Below, one piece after another: positions 8,469-17,102 of a stretch of 64,000 nucleotides of DNA; the first letter of the stretch is position 1; the number at the start of each line of letters is the position of its first letter. Both the position numbers and the translations under genes were made by a program. This DNA comes from JANPLN01 sp041736155 (GTDB lineage Bacteria; Bdellovibrionota; Bdellovibrionia; Bdellovibrionales; JAGQZY01), in contig JBGSUL010000018.1 in NCBI GenBank assembly GCA_041736155.1, positions 1-64,000 on the forward strand, given 5' to 3'. The notes beneath the pieces were generated by a model. That model did not search any database and was not told the origin of the DNA. It was given only the letters and a program-made list of their open reading frames with translations.

Positions 8469-9972
8469 CTACATTCTCTTCAATCGGATTCGTCGCAGTG
8501 ACCTTGAGGGAACTTACAATATTCTTTGCTATTTTATTGAAAAGAAAGCCAAAACTGTATCTCGAGAATTGTTGCAAGATGCTTTGCGGATTTGTAATTG
8601 CAAAGCGAAGATATGTCATGAGAACAAACAGCGGGAAATTAAATCCTTTGAGCTCTTTTGTCACATAGGAACGAGTTCCTTCAGAATAACCATTGGGCAA
8701 TATTCCTTGTTTGATTTCACCTTTGTTTAGTAAATCATTATAAATCGGTGTTCCCGGTAATGGTTGAAAGACGTTCAGATAAAAAAAGTCGAATTTACAC
8801 TGAAGGATGAATTCTCTTGTCTTAAACAAGTCCTCCTGGGTATCTCCGGGAAACCCAATCAAGAAAAGTCCATTGACCTTGAGCCCGGAACGCTGAATTT
8901 TCTCGACAGCGGGCGGTATGATGTCGAGATCCAAATCCTTCCTCATTCTGGCCAATGACGTTTTTGATCCGCTCTCCGGTGCGACGATGATGGTTTGCCA
9001 TCCCGCTTTCTTCATCAGATCCCAAAGCTCTTGATCTCCCCTCTGCACACGAATGCCATTGGGAGTTCCAAATCCTATGTTCAACTTTAATTGAATGACC
9101 ATTCGGCAAAAATCTTTGGCGTACTGAACATTGTAGGTAAAATTATCGTCGACAATATTAAACCACTTCACCCCAAACTCTTGATGCAACTTGAGAATCC
9201 ATGTCTTCATGTACTCGACGGAATGAGTTCTTACTGGTTTTCCATTGAGATCGGGTGCAGAACAAAAAGTACAACGATAAGGACATCCCCGAGTCACCCA
9301 TAAAGGAGCATTTTCTTGTTGAGTTGAATTCAACCTATAGCCACTTTTCCAGTACCCCTGCAAATTGATAAAGTTGTAGTCAGGCAAGAAAATCTCATCG
9401 ATGTCGTTAACAATCACGCGTTTTGTCTTAACAAAGTGACCTTGCGATTTAAAAATCAATCCCGGCACATCGCTGTAATCAGTCAATTTAAGACGTAATT
9501 TTCGCAAAAACATGGGGAAACTTTTTTCTGCCTCACCCAACAGAACAAAATCCACAAAGCCCGTATTTAAAACACCTTCTGCAGCGGCGGTGGAATGAGG
9601 CCCACCAAAAATGATTTTGGCGTTGGGCAAAAGACGACGTGCGATCTGCGCACAACGCAAAGCTTCTGGGTACATCGCTGACCAGGAAGATATACATACA
9701 ACTTCTGGAGTTTGACTTTGCAGCATCTGTTTGTACCAGTCAGAGTTGGCATCTTGGCCGTGAAGCGTACAATCTATCATGTAGGGACGTATTTCCTCAT
9801 CGAGGATATTGCTTCTTAAGTAAGCAAAGGAGAGCGGTAAAAGATAGCGTTTTTCGTAACCCTTGGGCCAAACAAATGCAATATTAATAAGTCCCCCGAC
9901 GATGAATGCTCTTCCAAGAGTATATAAAGTTATGTACCATTTCAATATGAATTCGAAAAAAATTTTGCCCAT
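8458..9972 (-). CDS. B12-binding domain radical SAM protein
   Basis: A cobalamin-type radical SAM enzyme. The N-terminal Rossmann part includes VCISSWSAMYPEALRCAQIA and IIFGGPHSTAAAEGVL, the latter typical of the B12-binding fold; the catalytic motif is RGCPYRCTFCSAP (C-x3-C-x2-C). GLFLIGFPGDTQED is a characteristic late strand. The family handles difficult methylations or rearrangements in lipid, hopanoid and natural-product pathways. The start is uncertain: ATG at 9972, TTG at 10038, or ATT at 9888 (preceded by GGGGGA), which would start right at the conserved domain and clear the divergent glycosyltransferase gene. The 3' end meets the LRR gene tail-to-tail with an 11-base overlap. Confidence 0.8.
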   Translation of the reverse strand: MGKIFFEFILKWYITLYTLGRAFIVGGLINIAFVWPKGYEKRYLLPLSFAYLRSNILDEEIRPYMIDCTLHGQDANSDWYKQMLQSQTPEVVCISSWSAMYPEALRCAQIARRLLPNAKIIFGGPHSTAAAEGVLNTGFVDFVLLGEAEKSFPMFLRKLRLKLTDYSDVPGLIFKSQGHFVKTKRVIVNDIDEIFLPDYNFINLQGYWKSGYRLNSTQQENAPLWVTRGCPYRCTFCSAPDLNGKPVRTHSVEYMKTWILKLHQEFGVKWFNIVDDNFTYNVQYAKDFCRMVIQLKLNIGFGTPNGIRVQRGDQELWDLMKKAGWQTIIVAPESGSKTSLARMRKDLDLDIIPPAVEKIQRSGLKVNGLFLIGFPGDTQEDLFKTREFILQCKFDFFYLNVFQPLPGTPIYNDLLNKGEIKQGILPNGYSEGTRSYVTKELKGFNFPLFVLMTYLRFAITNPQSILQQFSRYSFGFLFNKIAKNIVSSLKVTATNPIEENVVNI

Positions 9973-12223
9973 CTTAGCCGTCGTTTTTCTCGGTGGGCTA
10001 TTAAGAACCTTACGTTTAAATGATATTTCCTTTAACAATGATGAACTCTATAACTTAGTCCACGTCTATAATCTCGACATGGGTTGGGATCGTTTCATTG
10101 AACCCTTTCTATCTTGGGAAATTCATCCTCCACTGAGCCATATGGTCCTTTTTGTTTGGTCGAAGGCCTTTGGTATATCGGAAATATCGTTACGTCTCGT
10201 CGGTGCCCTTCTTGGGACCTTCACCATACTGACAGTGTTTGAAACGGCCAAGCTTCTGACTTCCCCGAAAGCCTCATTTATGGCTGCACTTTTCTTTTCC
10301 ATCAATTACGCTTCTATAGCTCTTTCACGCATGGCTACTTTTCACGGGATGAATATATTCTTCTGCAGTCTCTCTTTTTACCTGGGGCTACGAATCCTTC
10401 TCAACCCTCAGGTTAATAAAAAACATCTGGTGCTCTATCCGGTTCTCCTTATCCTGATGGGATACATTAACTATTTCGCTTTTGCCTTCGCACTATTTCA
10501 ACTTCTTTTGTTTATCATCAGTTCAAATTATGTAACAAAGTTGAGAAAAAAATATTTCTCGTCCGTCTTTTTAATTGTAGTTCTTTTTTATGCGACATGG
10601 GTGCCGATTATTTTGAAACAATATCAAAATTTAAAAACCCATGATTACGATCGAACGCCGGGTGATTATGCTATTTACGATTTACTGAACTTTCTCTTCA
10701 ACGGACAACCTTTTTTTCTGTTTTTCATATTCCTTTTGATTTTAGCTAAGCTTTTTAGAAAACCCACATACAATCTCAAAATTACCGAAAACTTTAATTT
10801 CTTTATCATCTTGGCAACGTGTTGCCTTCCTATTTTAACGGCAGTCTTGTACAATCAAGTAGGCCAACCCCTTTGGAAAAATCACTACTTTGGATTTATG
10901 GCACCTTTCTTTTGTGTTCTATCAGCCCAGGCTATTGAATACATACCATTTCGAGCGCTTAAAACCAGTGTGGCACCACTTTACGTTATCGGCTCGCTAG
11001 TTGGCTTTTACATGGGGAACTATTCTAAAAATTATCCTATCGTAATTGATCTGCGGGCCTTGACCAATTCGGTGATTGAAGAGAATCACAAATCTCAGCA
11101 AACATGTGGTTATATTAACTATTCCTGGCATCAAATAAATTTTGACTATTACTTAAAATCCTCCGAAAAAAAACCCACTTATCTTATCGAAAACGGGGAG
11201 TTGGCACGACTGCAGACGCCCGAAGGCATCGCCGAATTGGACAACAAAATTAAAAAAAGTGGGTTAAGTTGTTTTTGGTTTCTGAATACGTATAACGAAA
11301 CGAGCGCTCCGCTTGAGGACTATCTCACCAGTAAATTTTTGAAAATCAAAACGCTACAGCATCAGAAAGCTTACGGTATTCTTTATGCGCACAGCCCGGG
11401 AGGCCGTATTGAAAAAGAAAAGCGATGTCTTCTCGTTGACAACGACGGCTCGTTCGATGATTTAAGGGCGTTGACTTCCCTGACATGCAAGCAAAAGGTG
11501 TCCTACGTTGTTTTTACCGAAGGAATCTCCAGAATTAATTACAGTTACAGCAATCATCTTTACCTCAAAGAACAATTTTCCAATTACAATGATATTTCTT
11601 ATTTTACTGGAGCGAAAACCAACAGGAAGTTAAGCTCATTTTGGAAAAACGTGAGAGCGCGTGATGAAGCACTCAATAATCATCGAAAATGGAAAGTCCT
11701 ACCAACTCAACCTGGTCAAGATCTTGAATCTCTTGTTGAGACGATCAACCAAAGTTGCACCAGCCTTAATGTGCTGATACTGGGCCCTTACACCTCCGCC
11801 TCTGAGTATTTACCTCGCATATCCGCTACAAAAGCTATCTATACTTTTGGAAATGATAACCCCATCTATTTTAACTGCTGGTTTGATCTCAAATCTTGCC
11901 AACATGTCTTCTCGCGCTTTCAACAGGAAATAAAATCAGTAAATCTTCCTTTTGAAGACGCTAATCACGAGCGGTTTTCCTTTTCCGAAGAAACTGTAGC
12001 TCAACTTGCTCTGCGTGACTCATCGCAGCTTTTGGCGCAGATTTTTCGAGCCGATATCAGCGGGTGGAAAGGGAAGGAAATTTCCTATTGGGACGACTCT
12101 GTTGTGGCATTTTTCTTTCAACCGCAACTTTTTGAATTGAAAGACCACCTTTATACTCCGATTGTTGGAGCACGAAAACTGGAGTCAGCCATACTTAACT
12201 CCTTGAATAATTGCTTTTTGTAA
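9947..12223 (+). CDS. GT39/ArnT-like integral membrane glycosyltransferase
   Basis: About 758 residues from the ATG at 9947. It looks like a polyprenol-phosphate-sugar-dependent GT-C enzyme: a first membrane helix (PILAVVFLGGLL), then a periplasmic loop with NNDELYN and EIHPPLSHM, the acidic and H-P-P-L features of the PMT_2/ArnT group, and about ten more hydrophobic helices to residue ~400. The C-terminal ~350 residues are soluble and probably periplasmic. It would transfer a sugar from a lipid-linked donor to an envelope acceptor. It is divergent from the radical SAM gene and runs 17 bases ahead of the UnbV-like gene. Confidence 0.78.
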   Translation: MNSKKILPILAVVFLGGLLRTLRLNDISFNNDELYNLVHVYNLDMGWDRFIEPFLSWEIHPPLSHMVLFVWSKAFGISEISLRLVGALLGTFTILTVFETAKLLTSPKASFMAALFFSINYASIALSRMATFHGMNIFFCSLSFYLGLRILLNPQVNKKHLVLYPVLLILMGYINYFAFAFALFQLLLFIISSNYVTKLRKKYFSSVFLIVVLFYATWVPIILKQYQNLKTHDYDRTPGDYAIYDLLNFLFNGQPFFLFFIFLLILAKLFRKPTYNLKITENFNFFIILATCCLPILTAVLYNQVGQPLWKNHYFGFMAPFFCVLSAQAIEYIPFRALKTSVAPLYVIGSLVGFYMGNYSKNYPIVIDLRALTNSVIEENHKSQQTCGYINYSWHQINFDYYLKSSEKKPTYLIENGELARLQTPEGIAELDNKIKKSGLSCFWFLNTYNETSAPLEDYLTSKFLKIKTLQHQKAYGILYAHSPGGRIEKEKRCLLVDNDGSFDDLRALTSLTCKQKVSYVVFTEGISRINYSYSNHLYLKEQFSNYNDISYFTGAKTNRKLSSFWKNVRARDEALNNHRKWKVLPTQPGQDLESLVETINQSCTSLNVLILGPYTSASEYLPRISATKAIYTFGNDNPIYFNCWFDLKSCQHVFSRFQQEIKSVNLPFEDANHERFSFSEETVAQLALRDSSQLLAQIFRADISGWKGKEISYWDDSVVAFFFQPQLFELKDHLYTPIVGARKLESAILNSLNNCFL

Positions 12224-12240
12224 AATAGCCTTTTTACAAC

Positions 12241-14022
12241 GTGATAAAGAAGATTTTCCCTCTTATTTTTGTCTTTACCGTGATTGCCAGCGGTAAAATT
12301 ATCGAAAAGCAATTTAACTTTTACAAATATCAAAGTGCCAGTGTCCAGGGAAAACTCTCGGAGAGTGACATCCCTTTCCGATTTAATGACGAGACTGTCC
12401 AGCGCGGCATTCATCACCGACACGAACTTTTTACACCTCATGAGCTAAGAAAGAGTTACTCAAAACTGCTTCCCTACAACGCATCGGTGGCTGTGGCGGA
12501 TGTCAATGGTGATGGCTTCCCCGATCTTTTTTTTAGCAATGCGAAAGAGGGCAAAACAAATTACTTTTATTTAAATGATGGCACCGGTCATTTCGTCGAA
12601 GCCACCTCTCTATGGGGTCTTGATGAAGAGCGAAATTTGCACGGCGAAACGATGAGCGCCGTATTTTTTGACTACGATAACGATGGACTTGTGGATCTTC
12701 TATTGATGAAAGCTGGATGTCACAAACTTTTCAAAAACTCTGGGACATCTTTTTTGGATGTCTCCGACGCCTCCCATATATCTGAACACTGCACGTACGC
12801 CTCCGCCGCCAGTGTCTTGGATTTCAATAATGATGGATTCTTAGACTTATATATTTCCAACTCCTTGAATGCAGGCAGTGAAAAAATTGAATCCGGCCGT
12901 AAGTTAGGCATTATTGAACCGCGCAGGAATAAATACCAACTGAAGATTTTTAGACAAGATATTCTGTTAAAAAATGTCGATGGCAAATATTTCCAAGACG
13001 TCACAGAAGATTTGGGCTTGGAGGAGAACGAGTTAACGTGGGCCGCTGGGATCTCTGATTTCAATAATGACGGGTTTCCTGATATTTTTTTAGCCAATGA
13101 TTTCAATATAAATCGACTTTTGCTCAATAACAGTGCCACTTCGTTTGTCGATGCCACAAAAAATCTTGGTCACCAATTTTATTCCGGAAATATGAGCGCG
13201 ACTGTCGGAGATTATAACAATGACGGTTTCACAGATGTTTTTGTAAGTAATCTCACGCGCAGTACCTATTATGTGAGAATGATGAATTGGCTTTTCCAAG
13301 GGGATGGTCACGGGCATTTTCAGAATGTTTCCTTCGATGCCGGAGTGGACCGCTGTTCTTGGGCGTGGGGTTCTAACTTCGCAGATTTTGACAAAGACGG
13401 AAAACTCGATCTTTTTGTTGCTACCGGCTTGTTCAACGACGGTGAAAAATCCTACATTTATAAGCTGGAGACCTTTTACGTAGTCCCCCAGCTCATGATT
13501 ACAGATCCGACAGGGGTTCCTCCCACCAATGGCGCCGAAGTGGCTGGCAATGATCGTCCTTGCCTTTTTATTCAGCGTGATAATAAATTTATCGATATAA
13601 CAGAATCTGTGGGTCTTTCCGCTCCGCTCATTGGCAGGGGTAGTGCCGTGGTGGATTTAGATAACAATGGCACCTTGGATCTGGTTGTGGCCTCGCACAA
13701 TGCCCCACCCAAAGTCTTGATCAATCAGCAAACAAAAATATCGATTCCTTGGGTAGGATTTAAACTTATTGGTACGACATCCAATAAAGATGCCATCGGA
13801 GCTAAGGTCACTTTGTATGAAAATGATGATACAATTCAGTTTCGCGAGATTTTCCCAACTAATGGATTTTCATCTCAAAGTGATATCCGTCTCTTTTTTG
13901 GGCTTGGCAGAACAAGCGTAAAGATGATCGAAATCCAGTGGCCAAGTGGAACGCACCAAATTGTCTCAAAATATAGGCTGAATGATTACAACACGATTGT
14001 GGAAAACAAAGAGAGGGAATAA
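12241..14022 (+). CDS. UnbV/ASPIC (CRTAC1-like) FG-GAP repeat protein
   Basis: A 593-residue exported or membrane-anchored protein starting at GTG with an N-terminal hydrophobic stretch (IFPLIFVFTVIASGK). Seven calcium-binding loops of the FG-GAP/VCBS type are visible (DVNGDGFPD, DYDNDGLVD, DFNNDGFLD, DFNNDGFPD, DYNNDGFTD, DFDKDGKLD, DLDNNGTLD), forming a beta-propeller. The C-terminus from about residue 515 (IGAKVTLY, IQWPSGTHQ) is the ASPIC/UnbV domain. The name UnbV comes from enediyne gene cassettes, where it pairs with the membrane protein UnbU; the next gene is UnbU/RnfD-like. No enediyne PKS is present here, so the product is not inferred to be an enediyne. Confidence 0.85.
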   Translation: MIKKIFPLIFVFTVIASGKIIEKQFNFYKYQSASVQGKLSESDIPFRFNDETVQRGIHHRHELFTPHELRKSYSKLLPYNASVAVADVNGDGFPDLFFSNAKEGKTNYFYLNDGTGHFVEATSLWGLDEERNLHGETMSAVFFDYDNDGLVDLLLMKAGCHKLFKNSGTSFLDVSDASHISEHCTYASAASVLDFNNDGFLDLYISNSLNAGSEKIESGRKLGIIEPRRNKYQLKIFRQDILLKNVDGKYFQDVTEDLGLEENELTWAAGISDFNNDGFPDIFLANDFNINRLLLNNSATSFVDATKNLGHQFYSGNMSATVGDYNNDGFTDVFVSNLTRSTYYVRMMNWLFQGDGHGHFQNVSFDAGVDRCSWAWGSNFADFDKDGKLDLFVATGLFNDGEKSYIYKLETFYVVPQLMITDPTGVPPTNGAEVAGNDRPCLFIQRDNKFIDITESVGLSAPLIGRGSAVVDLDNNGTLDLVVASHNAPPKVLINQQTKISIPWVGFKLIGTTSNKDAIGAKVTLYENDDTIQFREIFPTNGFSSQSDIRLFFGLGRTSVKMIEIQWPSGTHQIVSKYRLNDYNTIVENKERE

Positions 14023-14029
14023 CATATTG

Positions 14030-14863
14030 ATGATGACCATATTTAATAACCTTAAAAAATTGTCTCAAAAACGAGAGTTTTCTCTGGCACTCCAATTGTT
14101 TGCTCTCCACACCTACTTATACATATTACTTTTTCATTTTCATGAAGGACGATTTTTACAGGACTATCTGATTCTGATTGCATCAACGATAATCGTTGAA
14201 GAAGCTTTTCACTACTACACATTCAAAAGGTTCACCCTTCCTCTGAGTGGCCTCATATGCTCCACCTCCCTCTTTATTTTGCTTTCTACCCACTACACAA
14301 TTTGGCCGTATTTGATCGCCATGCTGGTAGGAATTTCCTCCAAATATCTGATTCGGTGGGAAAAAAGCCATGTCTTCAATCCTTCGTGCATCGGTATCGT
14401 TTTTGTTACCTTTTTAATGCCTCATCTTGCCCACGCCAAAGTTCAGCAATGGATTGCAAGTCCTTGGCATTTTCTAATGGTCTATGGTTTAGGAATCACC
14501 ATCGCCACGCTCTCCAAAAGGATCCTCATCTCCATCAGCTATTTTGCAGTGTTACTGGCTTTAACATTTATCTATAGCCAAACACTCACGCAGCTTCCTC
14601 TTATTACCGCGCTAGGCCCTCTCCTTGCTCTCTCTGTAGCCATATTTGTGTTTCACATGATCACCGACCCCTCCACAACACCACCCAGTTTGAAAGGCCA
14701 AATTATTATGGGAGCCATTGTTGCCATCCTCGACTTTAGCTTCCGTCGAATGCAGCAACCTCAGGCCCCCTTCTTAGCACTTTCTATAGTGACCGCCTTC
14801 AGACCCCTCTTCGAATCCTTTAATGGATTCAAAACCTTCTCATTAAAAACGGGAACGACTTGA
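14030..14863 (+). CDS. UnbU/RnfD-like multi-spanning membrane protein
   Basis: About 277 residues from the ATG at 14030, preceded by GAGAGGG. Eight to nine hydrophobic helices are visible. Two signatures match the NqrB/RnfD family: HVFNPSCIGIVFVTF (the NPS/A motif) and HMITDPSTTPPS (the region carrying the T in D-P-x-T to which FMN is attached in RnfD/NqrB). In enediyne clusters the UnbU (E5) protein belongs to this same fold and sits beside UnbV, exactly as here. It begins just after the UnbV-like gene and ends overlapping the radical SAM start (TGATG). A flavin-bearing electron-transfer role is inferred. Confidence 0.7.
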   Translation: MMTIFNNLKKLSQKREFSLALQLFALHTYLYILLFHFHEGRFLQDYLILIASTIIVEEAFHYYTFKRFTLPLSGLICSTSLFILLSTHYTIWPYLIAMLVGISSKYLIRWEKSHVFNPSCIGIVFVTFLMPHLAHAKVQQWIASPWHFLMVYGLGITIATLSKRILISISYFAVLLALTFIYSQTLTQLPLITALGPLLALSVAIFVFHMITDPSTTPPSLKGQIIMGAIVAILDFSFRRMQQPQAPFLALSIVTAFRPLFESFNGFKTFSLKTGTT

Positions 14864-15942
14864 TGATGGCAAATAAATGGCTGAATAAAACTCACGGACT
14901 AATAAAACACGCCAAAATAGTTTCGCGTTCCCCTTTACTTATGGGCAGAATCGCTAAAGGATACTTCAATGCTCATGTGCTTAAAAAAGACGTTCTCAGA
15001 TCTGTAGAGTTGGCGATAACTTTTAAATGCCAAGCGAAATGTGATTTTTGCTACTCCGACACGCTATACGACAAAAACAGATCGAACCTCACTGTGGAAG
15101 AAATTCGTGAACTGTGGAGAGAGTCCAGAAAGCTGGGTGCCATTCATATCAATCTGACTGGTGGAGAGCCTATGATGAGGCCCGATTGGGACGAAATTAT
15201 TCGGGTCCTTACACCCAAAAGTGCGATTGTCTCCATGGTGACGAATGGACATCTGCTCAACGAGAAAAATGTCATAAAAGCCAAAAAAGCAGGACTTCGA
15301 TATTTGCAAGTGAGTATCGACAGTGCCACGCCCAAAATTCATGACGAGTCGAGGAAGATTGCTGGATTATTTCATTCTGCCCTCAACGGAGTTCGTCTAG
15401 CCAAAAAACACGGGATCGCGGTTTCGCTGTCTACGGTGGTCACAAATGAGTATGCAAAAAATGGTGAACTCGCCAAAGTAATAAAATTAGCGGAACAAGA
15501 GAAAGTTTTTGTACTTCTCAATTTGGCTGCCATGGCGGGAAAATGGCAGGAGAATAAACAAATCGTTCTAGATGCAGAATCTAGAAAAATTGTCTCTGAG
15601 CTTCGGAATAACCCTTTTGTAAGGCAAAATACAATGTACAATTTTCGTCTAAAAGAAGGTTGTCCTGCTGGTTTAGAAAAAGTTTATGTAACATCATACG
15701 GCGATGTTACACCTTGCACCTTAACTCATATCTCTTACGGAAATATTCGAAATAAAGCGTTCACATCTATTGTAACTGAAATGAGGACCAATTTATTTTA
15801 TAGACAAAAATCTGTATCTTGCTTGCGTTGTGAAAATAAAGATTATTTCAAAGCGATGATTGAACCTTTAGCTGACCTATCATCGTCAGGAGCGCAAATG
15901 CCCATCCAAATTGAAAATCATCCTTTTTTTAACAAAAAATGA
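14863..15942 (+). CDS. Radical SAM protein with SPASM-type C-terminus
   Basis: About 359 residues. TFKCQAKCDFCYSD holds the C-x3-C-x2-C cluster site near residue 51; NLTGGEPMMRPDW is the GGE motif that binds the SAM methionine. The C-terminal third has further cysteines (EGCPAG, TPCTL, VSCLRCEN), a SPASM/Twitch pattern that holds auxiliary Fe-S clusters, as in enzymes that modify peptides or lipid-linked substrates. It overlaps the UnbU-like gene (TGATG) and the next gene (ATGA), so four genes from 12241 on look like one operon. Electrons could come from the RnfD-like neighbour (inference). Confidence 0.82.
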   Translation: MMANKWLNKTHGLIKHAKIVSRSPLLMGRIAKGYFNAHVLKKDVLRSVELAITFKCQAKCDFCYSDTLYDKNRSNLTVEEIRELWRESRKLGAIHINLTGGEPMMRPDWDEIIRVLTPKSAIVSMVTNGHLLNEKNVIKAKKAGLRYLQVSIDSATPKIHDESRKIAGLFHSALNGVRLAKKHGIAVSLSTVVTNEYAKNGELAKVIKLAEQEKVFVLLNLAAMAGKWQENKQIVLDAESRKIVSELRNNPFVRQNTMYNFRLKEGCPAGLEKVYVTSYGDVTPCTLTHISYGNIRNKAFTSIVTEMRTNLFYRQKSVSCLRCENKDYFKAMIEPLADLSSSGAQMPIQIENHPFFNKK

Positions 15943-17030
15943 AAATTAAATTAGTACTAATCTTAGTGGCTCTACTTTTTGGAAGTATTTTTATAGTAAA
16001 TAGTTTCCGAATAGACCTGCTATCCTCTGTTTTGAGAAAAGATAATTATGGCCATCATTTTCTATTAAAAATTTCATGGATTGACTCTGGTAACTGTGAA
16101 ATCTTAAGAGACAATTTTCAAACAATTTTTGTGTTGCCTTGGGATTTTTGTAAAATAACAGATTCAGGATTTTTAGGATACTCAAACAATCGAGTTGAAT
16201 ATTTTAGTAATGATAATAAGTATTCGTGGAACTACACTTTTCTACTCCACCATGACATTGACTACAATGCCTCTATTTTCACCTTTCCAGAGAAGCGAAT
16301 TGTTTCCAGAGCCGGAAAATTAATCAAAATTGATAATGTAATTCAAATTCATAAAAATGGAGAAATTTTATATCATTGGTCATCGAACAAGCATTTGCGA
16401 GAAGTTGAAGATATCTTCAAAAAAAAAATAAAACTTCATTTCGTTCCAACAGAAAAATATTACGAATACACATACATCAATGGGGCATCTAGAGTTGGCT
16501 CTGTTGACAAATACAAAAATTCTATGATTTTTAAACCTGATAATATCCTTATCTCTCTGAATATGATCGGTTTTATAATAATAGACCCTACAACAGATAC
16601 TATTGTGTGGAAATATGACTACTCTAAATTAGGAAGTGGTCAAATTCATTCCCCGAGATTTCTTCAAAATGGACATATTCTTTTTTTTCTTAATGAATCA
16701 AAGCACGAAGGTTTTTCAAAAATTATCGAAATGGACCCTTTAACCAATGCAGTTGTTTGGAGTTACCGAAAGGAACAACCATTTGTTTTATATAACAAAC
16801 AATTTGGTTCGGTTATCCCAGTGAATGATAATACTTTTTTGGTTACTCATACTTCTCATGGCGGTCAGGCTTTTGAGCTGGACAGATTAACCAATACTAT
16901 TTTGTGGGAATGGAAAAGTGAAAAGATTGGAAAACTGGACCGCCTTGTATACCGTATAGAGAAAGTTCCCAGAGATTATATTATGAATAAACCATTTTTC
17001 TCAATTTATAAAACCCCAGATTCTTTTTAA
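15939..17030 (+). CDS. Arylsulfotransferase (ASST)-like beta-propeller protein
   Basis: A 363-residue protein with an N-terminal membrane/signal helix (KLVLILVALLFGSIFIVNSF). The mature part shows ASST-like propeller blades: IIIDPTTDTIVWKYD, IHSPRFLQNGHILFF, IIEMDPLTNAVVWSYR and LDRLTNTILWEW, with the HSPRFLQNGHILF segment typical of the family. Known members are periplasmic and move sulfate between phenolic compounds; many homologues have no proven activity. It is the last gene of the UnbV-UnbU-radical SAM operon (ATGA overlap). I see no proof of the catalytic histidines, so activity is open. Confidence 0.65.
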   Translation: MKIKLVLILVALLFGSIFIVNSFRIDLLSSVLRKDNYGHHFLLKISWIDSGNCEILRDNFQTIFVLPWDFCKITDSGFLGYSNNRVEYFSNDNKYSWNYTFLLHHDIDYNASIFTFPEKRIVSRAGKLIKIDNVIQIHKNGEILYHWSSNKHLREVEDIFKKKIKLHFVPTEKYYEYTYINGASRVGSVDKYKNSMIFKPDNILISLNMIGFIIIDPTTDTIVWKYDYSKLGSGQIHSPRFLQNGHILFFLNESKHEGFSKIIEMDPLTNAVVWSYRKEQPFVLYNKQFGSVIPVNDNTFLVTHTSHGGQAFELDRLTNTILWEWKSEKIGKLDRLVYRIEKVPRDYIMNKPFFSIYKTPDSF

Positions 17031-17102
17031 CATGTTATTAATAATTAAATCTTTCCTGTTCAAATATTTCCTGAAATTAAGTAAGATTTTATATTTGATA
17101 AC

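Noticed and set aside
12241..15942. Idea that the UnbV/UnbU genes mark an enediyne biosynthetic cluster
   Set aside because: No enediyne polyketide synthase, thioesterase or other warhead genes are in the window.
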